Shown here in pieces: positions 52,574-61,607 of a stretch of 64,000 bases of DNA (position 1 is the stretch's first letter; the number at the start of each line of letters is the position of its first letter). Under the pieces are notes generated by a model that was not told the origin of the DNA, did not search any database, and saw nothing but the letters and a program-made list of their open reading frames with translations. The position numbers and the translations under genes are program-made. The DNA is from a bacterium (lineage in GTDB: Bacteria > Chloroflexota > Chloroflexia > Chloroflexales > Kallotenuaceae): the NCBI GenBank assembly GCA_016781505.1, contig JADDQF010000054.1:22201-86200 (forward strand), given 5' to 3'.

Positions 52574-53134
52574 TCATTGTTCATCAACGATGAATTCGTA
52601 GATACTAAACGAGCTGTCGCCGAGTGTACGGGTCGTTAGCTGTTGGAAACGCCCATACTGTTCCTGCAACGTTAGCCGCGGCCAATGCCCCACGACCAGC
52701 AAGCTTCCATCGCGTGGCAGCCGCGACGCCGCAACTGCCCCAATGGTCGCTTCAATGGTGGGACTGGCATACGGCGGATCCATCATGATTATATCATAGG
52801 GCTCCCCGGCCCACTGCGCGATAAACGTTTCAACGCTGGTTTGGTGCACCTTGGCCCGATCAGCGAGCTTGGTATGCGCCAAGTTTTCGCGAATGACTTT
52901 ACAAACCGCTGCCCGCTGCTCCACAAAATCCGCCCAGGCAGCGCCGCGCGACAAAAATTCAATGCCGATCGAGCCGGTGCCGGCAAACAGATCAAGCACC
53001 CGTCCGTGTATCACATCATAGCCGGACAAGATCGCAAACAGCGACTCCTTGACCCGGTCAATCATCGGCCGCGTCCCGTTGTCGGGCGGCCCTTTGAGCT
53101 TATGACCTTTTGCGGATCCAGTGATCACTCGCAT
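52574..53134 (-). CDS. rsmD: 16S rRNA (guanine966-N2)-methyltransferase
   Basis: A 186-residue SAM-dependent RNA methyltransferase. It opens MRVITGSAKGHKL, has RVLDLFAGTGSIGIEFLSRGA (SAM motif) and the catalytic DPPYAS in IIMMDPPYAS. The rsmD-coaD order is common in bacteria. ATG at 53134 has a weak site. It probably heads the unit rsmD-coaD-coiled-coil. Confidence 0.94.
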   Translation of the reverse strand: MRVITGSAKGHKLKGPPDNGTRPMIDRVKESLFAILSGYDVIHGRVLDLFAGTGSIGIEFLSRGAAWADFVEQRAAVCKVIRENLAHTKLADRAKVHQTSVETFIAQWAGEPYDIIMMDPPYASPTIEATIGAVAASRLPRDGSLLVVGHWPRLTLQEQYGRFQQLTTRTLGDSSFSIYEFIVDEQ

Positions 53135-53272
53135 AGGGCGTTAGGATACGGCAAAACGACCCGCCTGGCAACTGAAAGCGGCTTCCGAGAGTGGCGAATC
53201 TCATGAGGAAGGCTCGCTCCCTCGCGCCGCACCGGAGTCTGGGGGCGGGGAGGCGGGTGGCGATGCAGCGCC

Positions 53273-53297
53273 GGGGTGCGGGCTGACGACGCACCCC
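53273..53297. terminator. Hairpin between rsmD start and the amphi-Trp gene
   Basis: GGGGTGCG (53273-53280) and CGCACCCC (53290-53297), an 8-bp stem with a 9-nt loop, downstream of the amphi-Trp gene on the minus strand. No T-run; moderate evidence. Confidence 0.4.
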
Positions 53298-53341
53298 TAG
53301 CAATCTCGACACGCCCCGTGACGCACGAGTGAGGTTGCCTG

Positions 53342-53674
53342 TTACTGGTTTTGCATCCCGCGGGATGGATCGTCTACGGGCACGCCCATGTGTGCGTCTG
53401 CCCCGCTGTGCAGATTCGCGGCCGCCGATGTGGTATTCCAATGGAGCTTCAAGTGCAGACCTTCCCGACCATCGTCGTCGGATACCGCGTCGACGCGCAG
53501 CTGAAGCCGACCTTCCGGCATGAGGTGCAGCTCCCGCTGGCCTTTCCACACATTAACATCGCCGTTGCGCAGCTCCTGAGCAAACTCCATCAAAATATCC
53601 GCGACCTCAACAGTCGAGCCTTCCATGTACCAGCCCAGCTCGTCGCCGGCTTGTTGTCCCCCATGTTGCGGCAT
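53342..53674 (-). CDS. Amphi-Trp domain protein
   Basis: A 110-residue protein resembling amphi-Trp domain proteins: EVADILMEFAQELRNGDVNVWKGQRELHLMPEGRLQLRVDAV, then an acidic, His-containing tail. The domain (core about residues 10-75) is named for an amphipathic helix with conserved Trp; the function is not established. ATG at 53674 (MPQHGGQQ) follows AAGGAGCG, and the frame upstream to 53782 is Cys-rich and rejected. It stands alone, separated from the reductase gene by about 150 bp. Confidence 0.78.
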   Translation of the reverse strand: MPQHGGQQAGDELGWYMEGSTVEVADILMEFAQELRNGDVNVWKGQRELHLMPEGRLQLRVDAVSDDDGREGLHLKLHWNTTSAAANLHSGADAHMGVPVDDPSRGMQNQ

Positions 53675-53823
53675 GATACGCTCCTTTATGCTTGATCGGC
53701 ATAATATGCAGCAACACCGGTGCCATCGGGGAAGCTTGCAACGAGGAAAGCACAACCGGACGCCACTCAACGTCGTTAACAAAGCGCGGCTTGCACAGGG
53801 AGCCGGCCTACCTGCCTTTAGGA

Positions 53824-54918
53824 TCAGTTGGCCTCGATCCGCTCCAACGGCTGCTGGTAGTTATGACCGGGAATCGAACCCAGCTGGCGTGGCCATTGCC
53901 CGGTCAGCGCTGCCACAATCTTGCCGACGTGTTCATGGCAATTTTCAATAAACAGTGTGTAGCGCTGTTGAATGCCCGCGGCAACCGTGCCGGCGAGGTA
54001 CAGGCCCGGCACATTGGTCTCCATCGTTGCCGTATCACAAACCGGCACGCGATTCTCCCCGCGTAGCTCGACGCCCGCTTGCTCCAGCAGCTGTTGCTCA
54101 CCTCGAAAGCCGCTATTGAGCAGCACAAAGTCGGTCGGATGGGCCCATGGGTCTCCGTCCGAAGCCTGACCATTGCGCGTCGGCGCCAGGTCAACGTGCG
54201 TTGGCGTAATCGCTACCGGCACCGTCTCGGGCAGGAATTTGATGGTACCAGCCTCGATTTGGGCATGGAGATCCGGCAGCAACCAGTGCTTGACGCGGCG
54301 CTCATCGAACTGGGCATGGCGATAGCTGATCGTTACGTCCGCCCCGGCCCGCCAACAGCGCAGGACTGCTTCCACCGCCGAGTTGCGACCGCCAACAATC
54401 AGCAGACGCGTGCGAAAATAATCATGCGGATCGCGGAAGTAGTGCGACACATGGGGCAGATCCTCACCCGGAATGCCGAGCCGGTTTGGCCCATGCATAT
54501 CGCCGATGGCGACAACCACTCGCCGCGCATGATAGCGCTGTTCGCCGCGCCGAGAGTCGGTCGTGAGCACAAAGCCATCGCCTGCGGCTTCAAGCCCAAT
54601 CACGGGCTCGTAGGTGTTAACCGCCAGATCCCATTGTTCGACAACGCCGCGCAGATATGCCAGATAATCCTCACCGGTGATCCGCTGCTGATGATTATTT
54701 TGAATCGGCACTCCGGCTATGGCCAGGCGCTCAGTGGTGCTAAAAAAGGGCGTGTTGCGCGGCCACCAGGTCATGGTGTAGCCGATCTGGCGCGCATCGA
54801 AGTGGATGTAGTCCACACCTGCACGCTTCAAGCAGACGGCCAGCTCCAGGCCGATCGGCCCGGCGCCAATGATGGCCACATCATGCGCTGCCGAGGTATC
54901 GTTCAGCTGATTGTCCAT
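53824..54918 (-). CDS. FAD/NAD(P)-binding thioredoxin-reductase-like oxidoreductase (YpdA-type)
   Basis: A 364-residue flavoprotein. It has an FAD-binding [10 protein letters not shown] at residues 18-27, [14 protein letters not shown], the NADPH-site [13 protein letters not shown] near residue 175, and a C-terminal [13 protein letters not shown] segment. It looks like the YpdA / putative bacillithiol disulfide reductase group, which lacks the CxxC of thioredoxin reductase; I see none here. ATG at 54918 (MDNQLND) is preferred over 55002. Whether this organism makes bacillithiol is not shown. Confidence 0.85.
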   Translation of the reverse strand: MDNQLNDTSAAHDVAIIGAGPIGLELAVCLKRAGVDYIHFDARQIGYTMTWWPRNTPFFSTTERLAIAGVPIQNNHQQRITGEDYLAYLRGVVEQWDLAVNTYEPVIGLEAAGDGFVLTTDSRRGEQRYHARRVVVAIGDMHGPNRLGIPGEDLPHVSHYFRDPHDYFRTRLLIVGGRNSAVEAVLRCWRAGADVTISYRHAQFDERRVKHWLLPDLHAQIEAGTIKFLPETVPVAITPTHVDLAPTRNGQASDGDPWAHPTDFVLLNSGFRGEQQLLEQAGVELRGENRVPVCDTATMETNVPGLYLAGTVAAGIQQRYTLFIENCHEHVGKIVAALTGQWPRQLGSIPGHNYQQPLERIEAN

Positions 54919-55141
54919 GCGGTTTCGGTTCCTACGTCGCGATCTTCGCTCCCAACTTGCGTTTCTAGCCAATGCCCATTGCAGCACAGCCTCATCGCTC
55001 AAGAGATAGTGTACCGACTCGGGCGATCAGCAGCAACCACTCCCACGATCCGCTTCATCTTGCTGGCACGGATACGACGTCTGGCCCATGCGCGAGAAAG
55101 TCTACGTCAAGTATGCTGGACCCACACGTTTGGAAGATGCC

Positions 55142-56929
55142 ATGCCACTAAGATGGAAAACGGTTACAGCCATTATGCTGGGGTTGCTGTTGGGAAGCGT
55201 AGCTCGGCCGGTAACCGCTCAAACAGAGCGGCGCTGGCTTGCTGATCCGGAGCTGCTGGTGCGGCGCAAAGTGATTGGGCCGGATGCTGGGCTGCTGACA
55301 CAAGTCGCAGACCACATCTACGATCTTGAATTGATCGACCAGCGCAACGGCTGGGCAGTGGCATATTCCGGCCTGCTGCGATTTGATGGCCGTTTCTGGA
55401 GGCCGTTCCTAAACACTGGCAACCGGGTCGCGCTGGTAGCCATTGATTTGAGCAGCACGACGCAGGGCTGGGTGGTTGGCAGCCAGCATGGCGGCAGCGG
55501 GCTGCCCAACGTATATGCTGCTCGCTTTGACGGCACCGGCTTGATACCAGTGTCCGAGGTTGTGCGCAGCGATGGCACCACAGGTGTCCTCAGCGGTCGG
55601 CTTGTCGACGTAGCCGTCCAGTCCAACAGCACTGCAATCGCCGTCAGCAGCGCATACGAAAGCGTCGGCCAGCAGCCGAGCACCAGCTACCGGGAGCGAC
55701 CACTGGTCCTGGTTTTTGATGGCAGCGTATGGCGCGATCAAACGCCCGCCGAGTGGCAGCATGGACGGCTCAACAATCTGAGCATGACCAGCGGAGGCGA
55801 AGGTTGGGCGAGCGCCGTGCTGGGGCAAAGCGGCGGTCCGGGCGGAACCATCATGCGGCCTGCGATTGTGCACCTCAAGGATGGTCGTTGGACCGAGGAT
55901 CCACTACCGCCATTGCCGGCCGTGCCCGGCTTTACGCTGTACAACGTAACCATGCGCGACGCCACTGAGGGCTGGGCGCTCTTCGCAGAAATCCTCGGCC
56001 AATGCACTCGCACCCGCTTGCTCCACGCGATCGGTGGCCAATGGGTTGACGCGACCCCAGCCCAGCAGCCACTGACGGGCAGCACCAAGCTGGAGCTGAT
56101 ACCGGGCACCAATCGCGGTTGGGCATCGCTAGCCGGCTGTCCCAGCACCGGACAAGCGCCGCCGGAGCTGCGCATGCGCTTCGATAATGGTAGGCTCGTG
56201 CCCGATCCCAGTGGCACGCGCCTGGTACCCGACGAATACGCGCTGCTGAGCGACGAGGTGCAGTGGGCCTCATCCGGCGGCGCCATGCTGCGCTACAGCG
56301 CAGAAACACTGCCGACCGCGCGTGTAGCCAATGTGGAGCCGAACGCCCGTTACTTCAGCACCACGGGCCATACGCTCGGCGCTCCCTTCCGCCGCTATTA
56401 TGAGACACATGGCGTTAACCTCGGCGACCCCAGCATCTCGGAGCGTGAATCATTGGCGCTGTTTGGCTTCCCGATCAGCGAGCCATTTCCCGAGATTAAT
56501 CCCGATACCGGCGAAGTCCTGACCGTGCAATATTTCGAGCGCGCCCGCATGGAGCATCACCCCAATAATGCCGAGCCATACACGGTTCTGCTGGGACGCT
56601 TAGGAGCAAATACGGTTATTCAGCGCGGCATGCAAGATCTCCCGGCTACGCCAGCCAACCCTGACTGCCAAACGTTTGCGGAAACACCGCATGGGCTGTG
56701 CCCGCCGTTCCGGAATTTTTGGCATACCAGTGGCGGCTTGCCCGTCTTTGGCTTTCCCATCACGCCGGCCCGCAATGAGCGCAGCGCCACCGACAACCAG
56801 ACGTACCAGACGCAATGGTTTGAGCGCGAGCGCTTGGAGTACCATCCAGAAAATCGTGGAACGCCGTACGAAGGGCTGCTCGGCCTGCTTGCGGCCGAGG
56901 AACTACGGATCCGCGGGTATTTGCCGTAG
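55142..56929 (+). CDS. Secreted protein with beta-propeller-like region and C-terminal FGFP...EYHPEN repeats
   Basis: A 595-residue exported protein. A signal peptide (about 1-27, MPLRWKTVTAIMLGLLLG) is followed by a Trp/Gly-rich region with repeated GW motifs (NGWAVAY, QGWVVGS, EGWASAV, EGWALFA, RGWASLA), typical of WD/BNR-like propellers. From about 405 come two similar modules: FGFPISEPF ... QYFERARMEHHPNN and FGFPITPAR ... QWFERERLEYHPEN. Such modules are common in secreted Chloroflexi proteins. ATG at 55142 with GGAAGATG. Function unknown. Confidence 0.8.
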   Translation: MPLRWKTVTAIMLGLLLGSVARPVTAQTERRWLADPELLVRRKVIGPDAGLLTQVADHIYDLELIDQRNGWAVAYSGLLRFDGRFWRPFLNTGNRVALVAIDLSSTTQGWVVGSQHGGSGLPNVYAARFDGTGLIPVSEVVRSDGTTGVLSGRLVDVAVQSNSTAIAVSSAYESVGQQPSTSYRERPLVLVFDGSVWRDQTPAEWQHGRLNNLSMTSGGEGWASAVLGQSGGPGGTIMRPAIVHLKDGRWTEDPLPPLPAVPGFTLYNVTMRDATEGWALFAEILGQCTRTRLLHAIGGQWVDATPAQQPLTGSTKLELIPGTNRGWASLAGCPSTGQAPPELRMRFDNGRLVPDPSGTRLVPDEYALLSDEVQWASSGGAMLRYSAETLPTARVANVEPNARYFSTTGHTLGAPFRRYYETHGVNLGDPSISERESLALFGFPISEPFPEINPDTGEVLTVQYFERARMEHHPNNAEPYTVLLGRLGANTVIQRGMQDLPATPANPDCQTFAETPHGLCPPFRNFWHTSGGLPVFGFPITPARNERSATDNQTYQTQWFERERLEYHPENRGTPYEGLLGLLAAEELRIRGYLP

Positions 56930-56955
56930 CTCTTTCAGCCGTAACCTTAAATATC

Positions 56956-56987
56956 GACCACGGCCACTATCCAAAGTGGTCGTGGTC
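56956..56987 (+). terminator. Hairpin terminator after the secreted propeller protein gene
   Basis: Inverted repeat GACCACGGCCACT (56956-56968) and AGTGGTCGTGGTC (56975-56987), a 13-bp stem with one G-T wobble and a 6-nt loop, 27 bp after the stop. Confidence 0.65.
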
Positions 56988-57070
56988 AGATCTTTGCGAG
57001 CTACTCAGCTTAGGCCGTTACACCAAGTGTTTGTCGAACCAACAGCATGCCAACAGCTTATCGGCAACGC

Positions 57071-57304
57071 TTATGATTGCGGATCGTCGCTCTGGGGAGC
57101 TGCATCGGCTGCTGGGTCACTGCCGACACCGTGCATTTGTGCGATCCGTGCCGCTCCATAGGCGCTGTTTGCGTCCGGGGATGCGGGCGGGCTGTCCGAG
57201 GTGGTGCCACCGCTCATCTGCTGCATGCGTGCCGTTCCGTAATAGGTAGCGGGCGCTTGCGTCTCCCCCTGGTCGGTTTGCTGCTCGCCAGTCTGTTGTT
57301 CCAT
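57071..57304 (-). CDS. Small disordered protein with two YGxARxxQM repeats
   Basis: A 77-residue protein rich in Gln, Ser, Asp and Pro, without a membrane helix. Two similar blocks, YGTARMQQM (22-30) and YGAARIAQM (49-57), are separated by 18 residues; the ends are disordered. ATG at 57304 follows GAGGAGGAAGC. Like the acidic repeat protein at 6983 it is a short repeat-motif protein of unknown role. I recognise no family. Confidence 0.65.
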   Translation of the reverse strand: MEQQTGEQQTDQGETQAPATYYGTARMQQMSGGTTSDSPPASPDANSAYGAARIAQMHGVGSDPAADAAPQSDDPQS

Positions 57305-57431
57305 GTGCTTCCTCCTCGTCATCTTGTTTGGCTACACGTAGCTCCGGCTACAACACGCGACGTGCACAAAGTCTGCTCGTGCCTCCATCCTAAAGGCTCA
57401 TCCGCAACCAGACTACGCGCCCCAGCCGGAT

Positions 57432-57719
57432 CTAGGATTGGCTGCGCCTGCCTCTAAGCAAGAGGATCATGCTGCCAGCATATTGTACGATACCTAGCAG
57501 CAAGATCACCAGGCCAACCACGAACAAGCGGTGATGCGCCTCAGCGGAATAGCTGGGAAGCTCGGTAAGCAAAACGCCATGAACCGATGGAGGGAGGGCG
57601 GCGACGAGTAAGGGCAGGGCGCCGAGCGTACACACCCAGCCCAGCTCGCGCAGAACTGCAGCTGTGTCCAAGCGGGGCTCGTCGTCGTCATGGCCGTAAT
57701 CGTGTCGGTGATTAATCAT
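57432..57719 (-). CDS. Small membrane protein, unknown function
   Basis: A 95-residue protein with an acidic His-rich N-terminus (MINHRHDYGHDDDEP) and two predicted helices (about 28-50 and 68-88, LFVVGLVILLLGIVQYAGSMILLL). ATG at 57719 follows GGAGG at 6-nt spacing. The D/H-rich tail might bind metal, but nothing more can be said. Confidence 0.6.
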   Translation of the reverse strand: MINHRHDYGHDDDEPRLDTAAVLRELGWVCTLGALPLLVAALPPSVHGVLLTELPSYSAEAHHRLFVVGLVILLLGIVQYAGSMILLLRGRRSQS

Positions 57720-58106
57720 CTGAAACCTCCATCCATACGCCTTGTATGCAACCTAAGCAGAGTCTGTGCCAGCCGATTCATGCAGCTTGTCGTAGCCCAA
57801 CTACACAATCCGCTGTCGAGGCCAAGACAGGTGCTGCGCGTGGAAGGCTGGCCAAGGGCCTCCATCAGCGGCACATGCATCAATGCCAGGAACTTGAAAA
57901 GCGATCAATGTTTCAGGCTATGCTGCGCAGCTGCACGCTGGCGGTCTCGGCTGCCGTGCGCGTACAATAACGCTCACGACCGCCACACGGATCAGGAAAG
58001 CTCGCCGATACCCTTGACAACCGAACGACATCATTGCGGAGCAGCACGGGTATGAGTCGCCGCCAGACTTGCAATCGCTTTTCAACATATGAAGGGGAAG
58101 GCCTTT
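57720..58106. other. Intergenic region, 387 bp
   Basis: Between the divergent small membrane protein and histidine-phosphatase genes. Open frames here have no ribosome binding site and resemble no family. I see no convincing promoter pair, RNA gene or repeat. Confidence 0.4.
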
Positions 58107-58727
58107 ATGAATTATCTTCAGGAAGTTGCCGAGCTACGAAATACGTATTTCGCCCTGCGCCACGGCAACAGTTTGGCAAACCGAGCAGAATTGATCGTCA
58201 GCCATCCGGATGACGGAGTGCCCTTGTACGGGCTATCGGACACAGGCAAAGCGCAGGTTGCAAGCGCGGTTGCAGCAGCCAAACAACAGTTCGGATTGGA
58301 CCACACGACGATCATTGTGACGTCAGACTTCGCCAGAGCCCGTGAAACGGCGGAGATCGCCGCGACATTGCTGGGTGTGCCCGCCATCAACACCACGGCC
58401 CGGTTACGCGAGCGCTTCTTCGGCGCGTGGGACAAGCAGCACACAAGCAATTACGAAAAGGTCTGGAGCGACGATGTTGCCGAGCCGGATCACAAACATA
58501 ACGCCGTTGAAAGCACATCCGAGGTTGTTGCCAGGGCCACGGCGCTGATCAAGGAGTTAGAAGACACATACGCAGGCAGGAATATTCTGCTGGTTTCGCA
58601 TGGCGATACGTTACAGATTCTGCAAACTGCATTTGAACGCGTCGCAGCATCGCAGCACCGGATGCTTTCCCATCTCCAAACCGGAGAAATTCGAAAGCTT
58701 CGGCTGAAAGCAAGCAACTCCAGCTAA
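58107..58727 (+). CDS. Histidine phosphatase family protein
   Basis: A 206-residue phosphoglycerate-mutase-like phosphatase. The catalytic R18-H19-G20 opens the fold (YFALRHGNS), the region SDFARARETAEIAA follows, and the second His is in LLVSHGDTLQIL near residue 165. The target is unknown (sugar phosphate or other phosphoester). ATG at 58107 (MNYLQEV) follows GGGGAAGG; the ATG at 58089 has no site. Confidence 0.88.
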   Translation: MNYLQEVAELRNTYFALRHGNSLANRAELIVSHPDDGVPLYGLSDTGKAQVASAVAAAKQQFGLDHTTIIVTSDFARARETAEIAATLLGVPAINTTARLRERFFGAWDKQHTSNYEKVWSDDVAEPDHKHNAVESTSEVVARATALIKELEDTYAGRNILLVSHGDTLQILQTAFERVAASQHRMLSHLQTGEIRKLRLKASNSS

Positions 58728-58935
58728 CCTCGCCAGGCAGTTGCCGACCGTCGACGCACAGGGCCTTTACACGCGCCAAAAAAGCAAAAAGAGTACGTGG
58801 TGGTGAAAGCAGCGCTTCCTGCTTCTTGGCCCTTGAATTGCTTCGCCATGTCGCGCGAAGAGCGCCGAGATACACTGTGGTTGTACAGCGGCTCACGAGG
58901 GACGACGAAAGCCAGAAGATGGGGAGGAAGCAATC

Positions 58936-59427
58936 ATGACGGGCAGCGCGGCACTTCGAGGGTTGGCAGCGGGCGTTGCGGGAGTTGCGGCCATGACGAT
59001 TGCGGAGAAGGTGGAGCAAGTGCTTACCGACCGGCCCAACTCGTATGTTCCGGCCCACACGCTGGAGCGCTTACTGGGGCTACCCCATAAGCCGGACGAG
59101 CAACGACTTTGGCTCAACTGGACGATGCATTGGGGCCAAGGCATTCTGCTTGGCGCCATCCGCGGGCTGATGGCCGAGCGGGGATTTCGCGGCCCGGTGG
59201 GATCATTTCTGTTTATGAACCTGCGCTTGCTTAACGATCAAACATTGGAAAATGCTACCGGTGTGGGCGCACCACCCTGGACATGGCCCTACGACGAGCA
59301 GGTGATCGACCTGGTGCATAAAGGCATCTATGCCTTTGCTACGGGTGCGGCTGCGGACAGACTCGTCGCCGGCCCGCTCCGCCTCCCCGATCCGCGGGCA
59401 GGATGGACCGTTGGGCAGAAGGCGTAA
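58936..59427 (+). CDS. Predicted membrane-associated protein, unknown function
   Basis: A 163-residue protein with a hydrophobic N-terminus (LRGLAAGVAGVAAMTIAEK), a Trp-rich middle (LWLNWTMHWGQGILLGAIRG), GPVGSFLFMNLRLLNDQTLEN and a C-terminal helix (LVHKGIYAFATGAAADRLV). It shows two to three possible membrane segments. ATG at 58936 follows GGGGAGGAAGC. No family recognised with confidence; a DUF1440-like inner-membrane type is a guess. Confidence 0.6.
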   Translation: MTGSAALRGLAAGVAGVAAMTIAEKVEQVLTDRPNSYVPAHTLERLLGLPHKPDEQRLWLNWTMHWGQGILLGAIRGLMAERGFRGPVGSFLFMNLRLLNDQTLENATGVGAPPWTWPYDEQVIDLVHKGIYAFATGAAADRLVAGPLRLPDPRAGWTVGQKA

Positions 59428-59589
59428 CGCCGTCCGTTGTTGGACAGGAGCGGCGAAGATCACAGGCTGTACAGGGTATGAGCTGCGCTCGGTGCCCTAC
59501 ATAGCACGCGGCTGATTTGCAACCGCGTTAGCTTGCCGACTCAAGGGAGTGTTACACTAAACTCAGAAACATGTCACTACGAGGTTGAA

Positions 59590-60004
59590 TTGGGCGCATT
59601 ATCCAAAACTGCTGTGCCCAGAATTTGGGATGCCCAACACCGCTGGATCACCTGCGGGCTGGTTCTTACAGTGGTCAGGGCGGCGTTTGAGGCGCTGGCC
59701 GTAGCGATGATCTTGCCACTCACAACTGGCGAGCTAGGGGTCTTCAGTTGTACGGCTGGGCCTTGAGCGCCTTCATGCTCACGAATCTGATCGGCGTCAC
59801 GGTGGCGGGGAGCGAAGCGGATCGTGTCGGACCTGCCCGACCATTGCTGATCGTTGTAGCGCTCTTTGAGCTTGGGCTCCTTGTGAGCGGTTTCGCGCCC
59901 TCGATGCATGTTCTGATCGCTGGCCGTGCAGTCCAAGGGCTGGGAGCCGGCGTGATCGGATCGATTCCGGCATTGCAATTTCTGCTGCCTGGGACCATGC
60001 GCGC
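59590..60004 (+). pseudogene. Decayed MFS transporter (frameshifted and truncated)
   Basis: The first part in one frame (HRWITCGLVLTVVRAAFEA ... ILPLTTGELG) continues in the +1-shifted frame as YGWALSAFMLTNLIGVTVAGSEADRVGPARPLLIVVALFELG ... GRAVQGLGAGVIG. Together they give helices 1-4 of a DHA-type MFS exporter, with the conserved GxxADRxG loop. The shift fits loss of one G in the run near 59737-59740. Only about 130 of some 480 residues remain, so the gene is dead. The 5' end is approximate. Confidence 0.75.
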
Positions 60005-60056
60005 CATATCTGTTGGGCACACAAGCACCGGCTAGCCCCCCATCGGCACACGTGGT

Positions 60057-60494
60057 TTAGGGCAAGGCGCCCCACGCGACGACCTTTTCAGGCTGAATTG
60101 CGATAACTGACTGCTCTTCGATGCGCATGGCACGGTACTGCGGATAGCGCTCGCGCAGCAGAGCAACCGCATGCGCATGCTCGGGCACACCTACGGCGAG
60201 GAGTGTGGCCGTGCCATGAATTAATACAAAGGCGAGCTGTGTCCAGTCGTCGCTGTAGTGATCGACCACAAGTGCAACCCGAGGATTTTCTCGGATATTG
60301 CGGACACGCTTCAGCTCGGGCGCCGCAACGCGCTTGGGCTTTTCGTCAAGCGCAATGAATACCAGCTGATCGTCGCAAGCATAACAGACCGGCACAACAT
60401 GGGGCCGTCCGGCTGCATCCGCGCTTGCCAGGCGAGCCACCCGCTGCGTCGTCAGAAAAGCACGTTGCGGATCAGTGAACAGCTCCTCCGTCAT
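60057..60494 (-). CDS. PPOX class (pyridoxamine-5'-phosphate oxidase-like) flavin/F420 protein
   Basis: A 145-residue split-beta-barrel protein. It has FLTTQRVARLASADAAGRPHVVPVCYAC, a LKRVRNIRENPRVALVVDHYSDDW strand pair and the C-terminal QPEKVVAWGAL. It resembles the TIGR03668-type F420-dependent group seen in Actinobacteria and Chloroflexi; whether it uses FMN or F420 cannot be told. ATG at 60494 follows GAGGAAGC. Confidence 0.85.
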   Translation of the reverse strand: MTEELFTDPQRAFLTTQRVARLASADAAGRPHVVPVCYACDDQLVFIALDEKPKRVAAPELKRVRNIRENPRVALVVDHYSDDWTQLAFVLIHGTATLLAVGVPEHAHAVALLRERYPQYRAMRIEEQSVIAIQPEKVVAWGALP

Positions 60495-60617
60495 AGCTTC
60501 CTCCGCATCAGCACATGCACCCCTCTAACGTCGGCTAACAGCTCAGCATTGTCGACCTTGCGTTACGGGGCGATGATACACTGGACAGGTTGCTGCGCTA
60601 CAATGGCCGGATCGCTG

Positions 60618-60646
60618 GCGTACCCCTACCAGCGGCAGGGGTACGC
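60618..60646 (-). terminator. Hairpin downstream of the response regulator gene
   Basis: GCGTACCCCT (60618-60627) and AGGGGTACGC (60637-60646), a perfect 10-bp stem with a 9-nt loop, 13 bp after the response-regulator stop on the minus strand. Confidence 0.55.
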
Positions 60647-60659
60647 ATCATATCTGTCG

Positions 60660-61031
60660 CTATGAAGCATGGGCTAGCGCGCCGAGCAAGTCGTCCAATG
60701 CGAACGGTTTGCGCAGCACGGTAACGTGATGCTGGTTCAAAAAGGTTTCAAGCTCACCAAGCGTCGTCTGCGTCGCTGTGGTCGCAAGAATAACCGGAAT
60801 GTCGGTGGTGAGTGTATTGGCTTTGAGGTGGTGCAAAAAACGTAAACCAGGAGGTCGACTGCCGAGCAAACAATCCATGATGATGGCAACCGGTTGCAGA
60901 TCCACCACGTTTTGCGGAGTCGGCAGGTCGCAGTCGGACGTGCTCACCTCATAACCTTCATCTTCCAATATTTCATGGTATAGCTGCCGCAGGTCGGGCG
61001 CGTCGTCAATCACCAAAATGCGACGTGGCAT
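60660..61031 (-). CDS. Stand-alone response regulator receiver protein
   Basis: A 123-residue receiver with no output domain. It has the acidic pair D9-D10 (VIDDAPDLRQLY), the phosphorylated D53 in IIMDCLLG, Thr84 and Lys108 in LRKPF, all in canonical places. It may relay phosphate from a distant kinase such as the one at 19635, but no kinase lies nearby. ATG at 61031 has AGAGGAGG upstream. Confidence 0.92.
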   Translation of the reverse strand: MPRRILVIDDAPDLRQLYHEILEDEGYEVSTSDCDLPTPQNVVDLQPVAIIMDCLLGSRPPGLRFLHHLKANTLTTDIPVILATTATQTTLGELETFLNQHHVTVLRKPFALDDLLGALAHAS

Positions 61032-61268
61032 CTGGCGCCTCCTCTTTCACCACCGAACAAGTGCCCCTGATTGGGCACAGGCGAACAGGCTGTCGAGCAA
61101 TGTGTGGGGTATAAAGTATTGTAGCCTATTTTTCGGTTGATTGCCTAGCACACGGCCTGATCCCCCATGTGGCGGAGGCGCCACAGGACCTCGTTTGCTT
61201 AACTTGGCGTGCGTAGCTCACTCAAAACGGCAAGGCATGCCTGTTGCAGCCGCGCTTCCGGCCGACCT

Positions 61269-61607
61269 TCAACACACACGTGGCTCGTCGTGCAGGGTGT
61301 TGAGCAGGGGATTCATGCGCTGCTCGGAGAAAACTTCGGGCGTGGCATCGGTCAACGCCACGAAGCCATGCTCCACATCGCGCGGCGCGAAGATGATCGC
61401 TCCGGGCCGACAAAGCTGTCGCTCTCCGCCTACGTAAAAGCGCACTTCGCCACTTATCACCTCAAACGACTCGTCGCCGCGGTGGGTGTGCAGGCCTACG
61501 AAGAATCCAACGCTGAAGTTTGCCCGTAGCCGAAATAGCCGCTCCGCTCCCGATTGCGGGCCGATCAAGAGCGACATGTGGGGATCGTTGCCGTCAATGA
61601 ACGCCAT
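61269..61607 (-). CDS. Cupin domain protein
   Basis: A 112-residue single-domain cupin. Motif 1 has H40 and H42 (GLHTHRGDESFEV) and E46; motif 2 has PGAIIFAPRDVEHGF (His80). The metal triad H, H, E plus H is therefore complete. Substrate unknown. ATG at 61607 follows GGGGTAAACC. It is a single-gene unit. Confidence 0.85.
   Translation of the reverse strand: MAFIDGNDPHMSLLIGPQSGAERLFRLRANFSVGFFVGLHTHRGDESFEVISGEVRFYVGGERQLCRPGAIIFAPRDVEHGFVALTDATPEVFSEQRMNPLLNTLHDEPRVC

Noticed and set aside
57690-58055. Open frame of 121 codons on the plus strand
   Set aside because: It starts inside the small membrane protein gene on the other strand and has no ribosome binding site or family resemblance.
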